DNA of 64,000 nt from Nitrosotalea sp. Its GTDB lineage: Archaea; Thermoproteota; Nitrososphaeria; Nitrososphaerales; Nitrosopumilaceae. This document shows, in pieces, positions 8,709 to 16,428 of the stretch (the stretch's first letter is position 1; every line of letters begins with the position of its first letter). Location: positions 1-64,000 of the forward strand of contig JANWLA010000041.1 in NCBI GenBank assembly GCA_025451075.1, in the 5' to 3' direction. The position numbers and the translations under genes are program-made. Below the pieces are notes generated by a model. That model saw nothing but the letters and a program-made list of their open reading frames with translations, was not told the DNA's origin and did no database searches.

Positions 8709-9887
8709 ATGAAAAATCTTCTTGCCTTATCTATAATTGTCTCATTGTTGATGGTATCATGTATTGCAGCCTATGCACAACAACCACAACTTGCATCTTA
8801 CCGTGAAACAGCACATATCCTAGTTGATGAAAAAGTGCAGAACCGAACCACGGCATTTATCACATTAGCATCAACAAGCCCTGTTGAAATGCGAGTTCCA
8901 GCAGACCTTAGTCAAAAAGTACAGAATGCGGCCAACGTGACATCAGTTGTAATAACAAATGCACAGAATTGCGTATTAGGAATCCAGGACCAAGGATGTG
9001 TTTTGGTAAACATTGTTTCTCCAGCGCTTATTGAAAGTTACAACATTACAACTATTCAGACAAATGCACGACAAGTGGGAGATACTCTTATCGATAGCAT
9101 AAACAAGGCATTTGCATTAAATGCACAATTTAACAACGTATACGTTAATCCAAAGGGAGACTTGAATGGTGCACTTGGCACATCAGGCATTGTATCTGGA
9201 AACAGGACAATATCTGTAGTGTATACAATGTCAAGACCTGATTCTTCGTATATTTTTGACGGCTTGACTGCAATACTGATACCAAAGCAAATTCGCGATG
9301 ACGGAGGATTCTTCAATGCCGCACAAAAAATGGCCCAAGATACCAACTCTACTGTAACATTTGCAATCACTCCAGGCCAAGGAGCATTGCTTTACCAATT
9401 ACAAGTCTCAAAACAAATTCCAATCAAAACCCAAGTGACTTCAATCAAGCCATTTGAATTATTTGGCATAGACAAGCTTGAAAGATCAAGCTACTTTGAT
9501 GTAGGATTCTTTCCATTGAATTCAATTTTAGATGTCACTGTAATATCAAATCAGAGTCTGGCAATAACTCCGCAGGGCGGAAATGTTGCACCAACTACAG
9601 TCAAGGATGGTCAAAAGTTTCCATCAGACTTGACAAAATCCGGATGGATTATTGACCCAGATTATGGACAGAAAATTTCTGCAATCTACTTATTTGGAAA
9701 AGATACGTCAGTTACAGACAGTCAGGCTTCACTTACTTTGAGTACAAGCGTGCCAACAGTCAGTCAAGACAATACAACAGCTGTATCACCACCACCCGTT
9801 TCAAATACCAATTATTCCATCTATGCATTAATTGGCATAGTTGCAGCCGGCGGCGCCGCAATCTACCTATTTCTTAAAAGAAGATAA
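8709..9887 (+). CDS. membrane-anchored extracellular protein
   Basis: A 392-residue exported protein of unknown function. Residues 1-23 form a signal peptide ending ...AAYAQ. The body is a soluble extracytoplasmic domain with one cysteine pair (NCVLGIQDQGC). A low-complexity Ser/Thr/Pro linker (about 345-365) precedes a single C-terminal membrane helix (IYALIGIVAAGGAAIYLFL) followed by KRR, giving an outside-facing anchored topology. I do not recognise the domain. No enzyme motif is visible. It is convergent with the arginine decarboxylase gene. Confidence 0.8.
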   Translation: MKNLLALSIIVSLLMVSCIAAYAQQPQLASYRETAHILVDEKVQNRTTAFITLASTSPVEMRVPADLSQKVQNAANVTSVVITNAQNCVLGIQDQGCVLVNIVSPALIESYNITTIQTNARQVGDTLIDSINKAFALNAQFNNVYVNPKGDLNGALGTSGIVSGNRTISVVYTMSRPDSSYIFDGLTAILIPKQIRDDGGFFNAAQKMAQDTNSTVTFAITPGQGALLYQLQVSKQIPIKTQVTSIKPFELFGIDKLERSSYFDVGFFPLNSILDVTVISNQSLAITPQGGNVAPTTVKDGQKFPSDLTKSGWIIDPDYGQKISAIYLFGKDTSVTDSQASLTLSTSVPTVSQDNTTAVSPPPVSNTNYSIYALIGIVAAGGAAIYLFLKRR

Positions 9888-9890
9888 AAT

Positions 9891-10442
9891 TTAGAGAATC
9901 AGCACTGCTGCTGTGAATACCGTAGTCCAGTGACCCTTTGCATCACCAACAGCACTTTGTGTTATGTTTCGAGTCTTGTAAATCTGTCCAGATATCTTCC
10001 ACTGTTGTCTTTTTACATCCCAGCTCTTGTTTACATCAAATGATATTCCAAGTGATGATGCAAGCATCTGTGCAGCAATGTCTTCTGCATAGTCACCTGC
10101 CTCTTTTTCAGTCTCTCCAAAGGAGACATATTCTGAGAGATAACCATACTTTGTCTTGTCTTTGGGTTCGGCAATTCCAACAGATGCAGCCATCAATCTA
10201 TGTGGCTCATTGCTCTCTTGCCTAGAGTAAATTGCAAATGTTACACTGCCTGGTCTTATCAATTTCAAGCCTTCAGCTTTTGGAATTACCTTGCAGCCAG
10301 GAGGAAATATACTTGAGATTAAAACTAGATTCGTTCCAGCAATTCCAGCATCTCTGAGCGCATACTCAAAACTTGTCAGCCTGTCAGGATGCACACCCTT
10401 GCCTTTGGTAAGGAAAATTTTCTTTGCTACTAAATCCAGCAC
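9891..10442 (-). CDS. pdaD: pyruvoyl-dependent arginine decarboxylase
   Basis: This enzyme decarboxylates arginine to agmatine, the archaeal entry to polyamines. The proenzyme self-cleaves at a Ser-Ser bond to form the pyruvoyl group; the site is visible in VLISSIFPPGC (about residue 43). The following PGSVTFAIYSRQ and the C-terminal half match the PvlArgDC family, and 183 residues is the usual size. It may feed the deoxyhypusine/polyamine enzymes encoded at 5.2 and 30.5 kb. Confidence 0.93.
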   Translation of the reverse strand: MLDLVAKKIFLTKGKGVHPDRLTSFEYALRDAGIAGTNLVLISSIFPPGCKVIPKAEGLKLIRPGSVTFAIYSRQESNEPHRLMAASVGIAEPKDKTKYGYLSEYVSFGETEKEAGDYAEDIAAQMLASSLGISFDVNKSWDVKRQQWKISGQIYKTRNITQSAVGDAKGHWTTVFTAAVLIL

Positions 10443-10496
10443 AAGTCAAGTCTTAACTAACATCTTTAAAAATATATTGAATTGACAAAAAATGAA

Positions 10497-10955
10497 TTAC
10501 TGCAAGTTTTGCAATGACAAAATTATTTCTTGGCCATGTTTTTCAGGACTAATGTCCCTGAAAATTTTTGAAACCTTGCCATCCTTATTGATGATAAAAG
10601 TTGATCTCTTTGCAAGCCCTGCAATGTTCAATCCGGCATAGGTTTTGCAGATAGTCTTGGTAGTATCACTTAGGTGAAGATATGGTACGCCATACTCTTC
10701 TACGAACTTTTTTTGGTCTGGTACAGTGTCTATAGATATTGCAAAAAGTTCAGCATTTTGCTCCTTTATCTTGGGATATGCCTCAATTGTTGCCTGCGCC
10801 ATCTGAAATATTCTCTTGGACGGACATGCAAACAGGTGATTTTTAGGATAAAAACACAGTACGACATTTTTCTTTCCTTGAAAAGAGCCTAGTTTTACCA
10901 TGCTGCCATCATTTGCTACAAGTTCAAAATCTGGTGCGGTGTCCCCTTCATTCAT
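10497..10955 (-). CDS. peroxiredoxin (BCP/PrxQ-like) with altered active site
   Basis: A thioredoxin-fold peroxidase of 152 residues. The start MNEGDTAPDFEL and FYPK segment are typical of the bacterioferritin-comigratory group. The peroxidatic cysteine is in FYPKNHLFACPSK, but the family's PxxxTxxC has Leu instead of the catalytic Thr/Ser. The active-site arginine region KRSTFIINKDG is kept. There is one further cysteine in KTICKTYAG that could act in resolution. Hydrogen peroxide or organic peroxide reduction is likely but activity may be altered. Confidence 0.85.
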   Translation of the reverse strand: MNEGDTAPDFELVANDGSMVKLGSFQGKKNVVLCFYPKNHLFACPSKRIFQMAQATIEAYPKIKEQNAELFAISIDTVPDQKKFVEEYGVPYLHLSDTTKTICKTYAGLNIAGLAKRSTFIINKDGKVSKIFRDISPEKHGQEIILSLQNLQ

Positions 10956-11029
10956 TATACCATCTAATCAGTCATGCAGGTTAATACCATTTTTGTTTGG
11001 ATTTTTTTATCAGGAAATTAAATCAGGAT

Positions 11030-11560
11030 TTACTTTTTGAAGGTCTTTTGGTATAGTTTTATTCCAGCAGATATTGCCTTTTTGGCACTTGCTGCATTTT
11101 TCCACCCTAGTATCTCAACTTTCTTGCCTTCAAGCTGCTTGTAGGTGGCAAAAAAGTGTGCTATTTCCTTTGGGATGTGTTTTTCAAGATCAGAGAGATC
11201 ATTGATGTCTTCAAATCTGACGTCATCTTTTGCAACACATAAAATCTTGTCATCCATTTCGCCACCGTCTTTCATCTGGAGCATTCCTATTGGACGCGAT
11301 TCAATTAGCACTCCAGGATATGTCGGGTTTGTGACAAGCACCAGAGCATCCATTGGGTCACCGTCTTCTGCAAATGTCTGCGGAATTATACCATATTCTC
11401 CAGGATAGAAAAACGGTGAAAACAAGACTCTGTCAAGTTTTATGACGCCATGCTTTTTGTCATATTCATATTTGTTCTGAGAACCTTTTGGAATTTCAAC
11501 TATAACGTTTATCACAGAAGGCACTTTTGGGCCAGTTTCAATATCACGCCACAAGTCCAT
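11030..11560 (-). CDS. ppa: inorganic pyrophosphatase
   Basis: A family I soluble pyrophosphatase (176 residues), which hydrolyses pyrophosphate and pulls biosynthetic reactions forward. The signature EDGDPMDALV (metal-binding aspartates) and the substrate residues in KYEYDKKHG are present. An AT-rich promoter region lies upstream, shared with the divergent dehydrogenase gene. Single gene. Confidence 0.96.
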   Translation of the reverse strand: MDLWRDIETGPKVPSVINVIVEIPKGSQNKYEYDKKHGVIKLDRVLFSPFFYPGEYGIIPQTFAEDGDPMDALVLVTNPTYPGVLIESRPIGMLQMKDGGEMDDKILCVAKDDVRFEDINDLSDLEKHIPKEIAHFFATYKQLEGKKVEILGWKNAASAKKAISAGIKLYQKTFKK

Positions 11561-11694
11561 GATAAATTGTTCAGAAATACAGCCTTATTTAATTGACATC
11601 ATGGAAAAATAATTTCTTTATATGACATATTTCCCAGATGTCAAACTCGTACAACTTCGGAAAAGATAAAACGGTAATACAGTTAGTTTGAACC

Positions 11695-12738
11695 ATGAAG
11701 GCAGCATACGTTTCAGGACCATCAGATGTCCAGATTAAAAATGTAGAAAGACCCCAAGCAGGCCCAGGCGAGATTCTAGTTACCATGAAAGCCTGCGGGG
11801 TATGCGGCTCTGACTTGGAAAAAATATACGGCAAGTACAGCCAGCCTTCAATGAGGCTGGGTCACGAGCCCTCTGGAATAGTGTCTGCAGTAGGAGACGG
11901 AGTGTATGACCTGAAAAAAGGTGACAGGGTCTTTACACATCACCATGTACCATGTTATACTTGTCATTATTGCACACATGGAAATGAGACCATGTGTCAG
12001 AAATATTCAGAGACAAACTTGTCACCATGTGGTCTTGCTGAAGAGTTTATCGTTCCCCAGTGGAATGTAGCACATGGTGGAATAATAAAACTGCCAGACC
12101 ATGTTAGTTTTGAAGAGGCGTCAATGATCGAACCCCTTGCATGCTGCATCAGGGCATGGAATAAAATAAAATTCAAAAAAGGGGATTCAATTGCAATTTT
12201 AGGTGCAGGACCAACTGGACTGATGCACCTTATGCTAAGCAAGGCATACGGGATACAGGACATATTTTGTTTAGACATTAACGATTTCAGACTGGGCTTT
12301 GCAAAAAAATTCGGCATAACCGAATCGATAAGATCAGATGACCCAGAAGCATATCAGAAAATTCTTGCAAAGACGCAGAACCGCGGAGTAGACATCGTAA
12401 TGGTTTCAACTGGAAGCATCAATGCCATATCACAAGCAATTGACTTTGTGAGAAATGGAGGAACAATAGTTCTTTTTGGTGTGCCAACAAAAGATGTTAC
12501 CATGTCACTTGCAATGAGCAAGGTGTATTCTAAAGAAATTACGATCACACCAAGCTATGCAGCTTCTGAAAAAGACACCAATGAAGCATTTGAGATGATA
12601 CAAAAGGGAATAGCAAATGTCAAAGATTTGATCACTCACAAATTTTCTCTTACAGAATCTGCAAAGGCATTAGATTATGCCCACCAAGGAAATGATTCCA
12701 TGAAAATAATAATTACAAATTCAGAAACGCTTAACTAA
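11695..12738 (+). CDS. zinc-dependent medium-chain dehydrogenase
   Basis: An NAD(P)-dependent alcohol/polyol dehydrogenase of the MDR superfamily (347 residues). Catalytic zinc ligands are visible in CGVCGSD and GHEPSG. Structural zinc cysteines are in PCYTCHYCTHGNETMC, and the Rossmann motif is AILGAGPTGLMHL. The closest named relatives are threonine/sorbitol dehydrogenase-like enzymes; substrate is not predictable. It precedes the LsrF-like aldolase by 22 nt on the same strand, suggesting a joint pathway for a sugar-phosphate-like compound. Confidence 0.88.
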   Translation: MKAAYVSGPSDVQIKNVERPQAGPGEILVTMKACGVCGSDLEKIYGKYSQPSMRLGHEPSGIVSAVGDGVYDLKKGDRVFTHHHVPCYTCHYCTHGNETMCQKYSETNLSPCGLAEEFIVPQWNVAHGGIIKLPDHVSFEEASMIEPLACCIRAWNKIKFKKGDSIAILGAGPTGLMHLMLSKAYGIQDIFCLDINDFRLGFAKKFGITESIRSDDPEAYQKILAKTQNRGVDIVMVSTGSINAISQAIDFVRNGGTIVLFGVPTKDVTMSLAMSKVYSKEITITPSYAASEKDTNEAFEMIQKGIANVKDLITHKFSLTESAKALDYAHQGNDSMKIIITNSETLN

Positions 12739-12760
12739 GGCAAATTTTTTCGATGATGAT

Positions 12761-13594
12761 ATGGACTGGGGACTCAAAAACAGACTAGCAAAAATAATCA
12801 AGCCACAAAACAGGCGAGGTGTAATGCTTGCTGTAGACCACGGTTACTTTCTTGGACCAACAGAAAGACTTGAAGTGCCAAGAAAAACAATTGCACCGCT
12901 ATTACCTTTTGCAGATTCTCTCATGCTAACACGTGGTGTTCTTAGAACATCAGTTGACGCAAACTTCCCAGTACCAGTTGTGCTTCGAGTATCAGGAGGA
13001 GCAAGCATCATTGGAAAAGACCTCTCAAATGAAAAAATTACCACCTCAGTAAAAGAGGCAATCAGGCTCAATGCATCAGCTCTTGCCATGTCAATATTTG
13101 TTGGAGCCACACATGAACACGAGTCACTTGTCAGTTTAGGTAATCTAGTAAACGAAGGCGAAGAATATGGAATTCCAGTACTTGCAGTTACCGCAGTAGG
13201 AAAAGAACTTGAAAAACGTGATGCAAGGTATCTCAGCCTAGCATGCAGAATGGCTGCCGAGTTTGGTGCACATTTAGTAAAAACATACTATTGTGAAAAC
13301 TTTGAAAAAGTTGTAACATCATGCCCAGTCCCAGTAATAATTGCAGGCGGTCCAAAACTTGCAACAGAGCTTGACGTGTTCAATCTAACCCATGACGCAC
13401 TGCATGCAGGTGCAGCAGGAGTTGACATGGGCCGAAACATCTGGCAAAACGACCACCCAGTTGCAATGATAAAGGCAGTAAGGGCCATCGTTCACCAAAA
13501 GGCTACAGTCAAAGAGGCTCATGAAATTTTCAAAAAGCTAAAAAGCGAATCACCTCAAAAGGTACAGCCACAAAAAAGCAAACCAAAAAAGTAA
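12761..13594 (+). CDS. class I aldolase of the DhnA/LsrF family
   Basis: A TIM-barrel Schiff-base aldolase or thiolase. The N-terminal motif MLAVDHGYFLGP and the lysine candidate in HLVKTYYCENF (about residue 175) match the DeoC/FbaB group. IIAGGPKLATE and GVDMGRNIWQ form the phosphate-binding loops. Overall sequence resembles LsrF (3-hydroxy-5-phosphonooxypentane-2,4-dione thiolase) and archaeal fructose-bisphosphate or ADH-synthase enzymes. The exact reaction is uncertain. A Lys/Pro/Gln-rich tail ends the protein. Probably co-transcribed with the dehydrogenase upstream. Confidence 0.82.
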   Translation: MDWGLKNRLAKIIKPQNRRGVMLAVDHGYFLGPTERLEVPRKTIAPLLPFADSLMLTRGVLRTSVDANFPVPVVLRVSGGASIIGKDLSNEKITTSVKEAIRLNASALAMSIFVGATHEHESLVSLGNLVNEGEEYGIPVLAVTAVGKELEKRDARYLSLACRMAAEFGAHLVKTYYCENFEKVVTSCPVPVIIAGGPKLATELDVFNLTHDALHAGAAGVDMGRNIWQNDHPVAMIKAVRAIVHQKATVKEAHEIFKKLKSESPQKVQPQKSKPKK

Positions 13595-13598
13595 ATTC

Positions 13599-14003
13599 TT
13601 AATCTGAAATTTTTGTCAAGTGCAGGTGCACAATCTTCCATTTTGCATGCTTTACCAAGACAAATGTTGCCCTGCTGTTCATCGTCATGTGCTGTCCACG
13701 AAAGCTGTAATTGTCAACAATCATGCCAGACTGGAGTACAGTAAAGGTTGCAACTGCAAATGTTTCAAACAAGTCCACTCGTAAATTTTTGAGTTCATAA
13801 TCATAATCAGATATGCTGACAAACCTTAGCTGTTCAAGAGCTGTAGTTGTTGCAAAGTCCTTGAGATCAAACGGAGGAACATCACTGTATGCAGAAAACC
13901 TCGGATCCTCTAGTTGTATAACACTTAGCGGCGCAACATTTTTTGTTTTTCCAGCATTGAAAAATGTCGTTATAATATCTAGTATCTCTTCTTGGTCGCT
14001 CAA
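13599..14003 (-). CDS. SnoaL/NTF2-like small protein
   Basis: A 134-residue protein with the cone-shaped NTF2-like fold expected from its pattern: an N-terminal helix (EEILDIITTFFNAGKT), then alternating strands ending RATFVLVKHAKWKIVHLHLTKIS. Proteins of this group are ketosteroid-isomerase relatives or small ligand-binding domains. No catalytic residues can be assigned. It is convergent with the aldolase and divergent from the ilv operon. Confidence 0.7.
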   Translation of the reverse strand: MSDQEEILDIITTFFNAGKTKNVAPLSVIQLEDPRFSAYSDVPPFDLKDFATTTALEQLRFVSISDYDYELKNLRVDLFETFAVATFTVLQSGMIVDNYSFRGQHMTMNSRATFVLVKHAKWKIVHLHLTKISD

Positions 14004-14106
14004 AATCGGTATTGCTTGAGGTAAATCTAGTTTAAGTCTTCTGAACTAGCACATCATGCCTAAACGTGCCTAGCCAATCTATAATATATTAAGACTTTTT
14101 GACCAA

Positions 14107-14116
14107 ATACTTATTA
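14107..14116 (+). promoter_or_regulatory. TATA-like box of the ilv leader
   Basis: The sequence atacttatta lies 28-37 nt before the ATG of the putative leader peptide. With the archaeal TATA-to-start distance of about 25 nt, the transcript would begin just upstream of that ATG. A second AT box (tctataatatatta, 14078-14091) is nearby. Confidence 0.4.
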
Positions 14117-14143
14117 ACAATTTTAGAGGGAAAAATAATAAGT

Positions 14144-14206
14144 ATGACAAAAGTAGACGCGACAAGCATTTCAAGTATTTTGTTGCTAGTCGAACTTGTG
14201 CTGTAA
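14144..14206 (+). CDS. putative branched-chain leader peptide (20 aa)
   Basis: The frame reads MTKVDATSISSILLLVELVL and stops with TAA. Ten of 20 codons are Leu (5), Val (3) or Ile (2), in front of an operon making exactly these amino acids. The stop codon lies inside the 5' arm of a perfect hairpin. A TATA-like box about 30 nt upstream would put the transcript start almost at this ATG. The distance to the ilvB start is 29 nt. Leader-peptide control is well known in bacteria; I do not know of an established archaeal case, so the role is inference. Confidence 0.45.
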   Translation: MTKVDATSISSILLLVELVL

Positions 14207-14221
14207 AATACAGCAGTTTTT
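14199..14221 (+). terminator. hairpin plus T-run before ilvB (attenuator candidate)
   Basis: A perfect 7-bp stem TGCTGTA/TACAGCA with an AAA loop is followed by GTTTTT. It overlaps the last codons of the putative leader peptide and ends just before GGAG, a possible ribosome-binding site 10 nt from the ilvB ATG. It could act as an intrinsic terminator or as a translational switch. Confidence 0.45.
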
Positions 14222-14235
14222 GGAGATAGAAAATT

Positions 14236-15924
14236 ATGGAAAAAATATCTGGTGCTAGGTCTTTGATGATCGCTTTGGAAAAAGAGGGCGTGGAAATTGC
14301 CTTTGGGTTACCGGGAGGTGCAAACTTGCCAATATACGACGAGCTCTACAAGAGCAACATCCGCCACGTACTGGTAAGACATGAACAGTCTGCATCACAC
14401 ATGGCAGACGGTTTTGGGCGAGTCAGCAGAAGACCAGGAGTCTGTTTTGCAACATCAGGACCAGGTGCCACAAATATTGTTACAGGAATTGCAACAGCCC
14501 AGGCAGATTCTGCACCAATGGTTGCAATCACAGGACAAGTTCCTTCAAAGATGATTGGGCGTGACGCATTTCAAGAAAGTGATATTATCGGAATTACAAA
14601 TCCTATTGTAAAATATGCATTCCAGCCAATGAGTCCAAATGAAGTTCCAGAGGTTGTAAAAAAGGCATTCTACATTGCATCAACTGGAAGACCAGGACCT
14701 GTACTAATTGATATTCCAAAGGATGTACAACAAAATGAAGCAGAGGTACATTTTCCATCAGAGGTAAAAATCAGGGGATATCACCCATGGGTTGACCCCG
14801 ATGTAATACAGATTGAAAGGGCAACAGATATGCTACTATCAGCAGAGAGGCCAATCATTCTTGCAGGCGGTGGAGTGATAATTTCAAGCGCATTTGCAGA
14901 ATTACAATCAATTGCAGAGTTACTCATGATTCCAGTTGTAACAACTTTTAAGGGAAAAGGATCATTTCCAGAAAATCACCCGCTCTCACTTGGACCAATA
15001 GGAATGCACGGTCATGCAGAGGCAAACAAGATGATGACTGAAGCCGACTGCGTATTGGCATGCGGTTCCAGATTTTCAGACAGGTCAGTTGGAACATTTG
15101 AAGAGTTTGAGAGAAACTTGAAAATCATACACATGGATGTAGACCCAGCAGAGATAGGAAAGAACCAGACAACAAACGTTGCAGTAGTCGGAGATGTAAA
15201 GACATCACTTAGGATAATGGTAAAAATGCTAATCCAAAAAGCAATCAAACGCAATGGAGAAAATGCGTGGGCAAAAAGAGTCAAGGAAACAAAGGACTAC
15301 TATAGAGAAAATCTCAAGATACACCCACATCCATTAGCAGCATCCAAAGTTCTCAAAAAATTAAGAGAGGTCTTACCTGCACAGTCAATTGTAACCACCG
15401 AAGTAGGGCAGCACCAGATGTGGGCATCATTATTTTTTGATGTAATACATCCTGGAACATTCTTTAGCTCAACAGGCCTTGGAACAATGGGTTGGGGATT
15501 CCCAGCTGCAATAGGCGCCAAGGCAGCAAAGCCAGATGTCCCAGTATTAGATATCGCAGGAGAGGGAAGCTTCAACATGACAGAAAACTCGCTTGCAGTC
15601 TCTGTGCTAGAGGATTTACCGGTTATCGTATTTTTGCTAAATAATTTCACACTTGGCATGGTAGCCCAGTGGCAGCGAACATTTTATGACAGGAGGATGA
15701 TTGGAGTTGACCTCAAGAATTGTCCAGACTATGTCAAGGTAGCTGAAGCATATGGCGCACAAGGAATACGGGCTACAACACTTGATGAAATCGGCAAGGC
15801 GGTTCAGACTGCGATAAAGAGCAATGTTGCTACAGTAATTGACATTCCAATTGACCCACAAGAAGACGTATTGCCATTTGTTGCCCCAGGGACATCTCTT
15901 AAGGACATGATACTACCATCCTAG
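14236..15924 (+). CDS. ilvB: acetolactate synthase large subunit
   Basis: This thiamine diphosphate enzyme condenses two pyruvates (or pyruvate and 2-oxobutyrate), the first common step to valine, leucine and isoleucine. The N-terminal glutamate motif lies in LVRHEQSASHMADG. The ThDP-binding motif GDG...NN is present as IAGEGSFNMTENSLAV with FLLNNFTLGMV. FAD and quinone-pocket regions fit the catalytic AHAS rather than a decarboxylase. Length 562 is standard. A GGAG about 10 nt upstream may serve as ribosome-binding site. It heads the operon ilvB-ilvN-leuA-leuB. Confidence 0.96.
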   Translation: MEKISGARSLMIALEKEGVEIAFGLPGGANLPIYDELYKSNIRHVLVRHEQSASHMADGFGRVSRRPGVCFATSGPGATNIVTGIATAQADSAPMVAITGQVPSKMIGRDAFQESDIIGITNPIVKYAFQPMSPNEVPEVVKKAFYIASTGRPGPVLIDIPKDVQQNEAEVHFPSEVKIRGYHPWVDPDVIQIERATDMLLSAERPIILAGGGVIISSAFAELQSIAELLMIPVVTTFKGKGSFPENHPLSLGPIGMHGHAEANKMMTEADCVLACGSRFSDRSVGTFEEFERNLKIIHMDVDPAEIGKNQTTNVAVVGDVKTSLRIMVKMLIQKAIKRNGENAWAKRVKETKDYYRENLKIHPHPLAASKVLKKLREVLPAQSIVTTEVGQHQMWASLFFDVIHPGTFFSSTGLGTMGWGFPAAIGAKAAKPDVPVLDIAGEGSFNMTENSLAVSVLEDLPVIVFLLNNFTLGMVAQWQRTFYDRRMIGVDLKNCPDYVKVAEAYGAQGIRATTLDEIGKAVQTAIKSNVATVIDIPIDPQEDVLPFVAPGTSLKDMILPS

Positions 15925-15933
15925 TGAGATACC

Positions 15934-16428
15934 ATGTGGTCAATAATTTCCGTCCTAGTAGAAAACAAGCCAGGTGTCTTGTTCAAGATTACAAACTTGT
16001 TTAGATCAAGAAACTATAACATCGACAGCATATCGGTAGGGATAACTGAAAACCCAGAAGTATCAAGAATGACAATCACCACCGAGGCAGATGAAAAACA
16101 ACTCAGTCAGATAATCAAGCAGTTAGACAAACTAATTGATACGTTAGAAGTAAAACTATTAGACGAGAAAAAGAGTGTATACAGAGAACTAGTCATGATG
16201 AAACTCAAAGTATCAAAACCAACTGACATTAAGGAAATAACAGACCTTGCAAATGCATTCAAGTGTGATGTTCATGATGTTCGAAAATCATCAATCATAA
16301 TTGAAATCACTGCAACACCAGATAGAGTCAGCGCGTTAGTAGATCTTGTCAAAGGGTATGGAATTTTAGAAATGGCAAGAACCGGAATATGTGCACTAGC
16401 AAGAGGAGGATATGAAAATGAAGGTTAG
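15934..16428 (+). CDS. ilvN: acetolactate synthase regulatory subunit
   Basis: A 164-residue ACT-domain subunit that confers valine feedback inhibition on IlvB. The N-terminal ACT domain (SVLVENKPGVLFKITNLFRSRNYNI) is the family signature, followed by a second ACT-like half ending ALARGG. It starts 9 nt after ilvB and its 3' end overlaps the leuA start by 17 nt, indicating coupled translation. Confidence 0.95.
   Translation: MWSIISVLVENKPGVLFKITNLFRSRNYNIDSISVGITENPEVSRMTITTEADEKQLSQIIKQLDKLIDTLEVKLLDEKKSVYRELVMMKLKVSKPTDIKEITDLANAFKCDVHDVRKSSIIIEITATPDRVSALVDLVKGYGILEMARTGICALARGGYENEG

Noticed and set aside
11627-11674. 15-codon frame (MTYFPDVKLVQLRKR) before the zinc dehydrogenase
   Set aside because: No amino-acid bias, no hairpin, and nothing linking it to the downstream gene.
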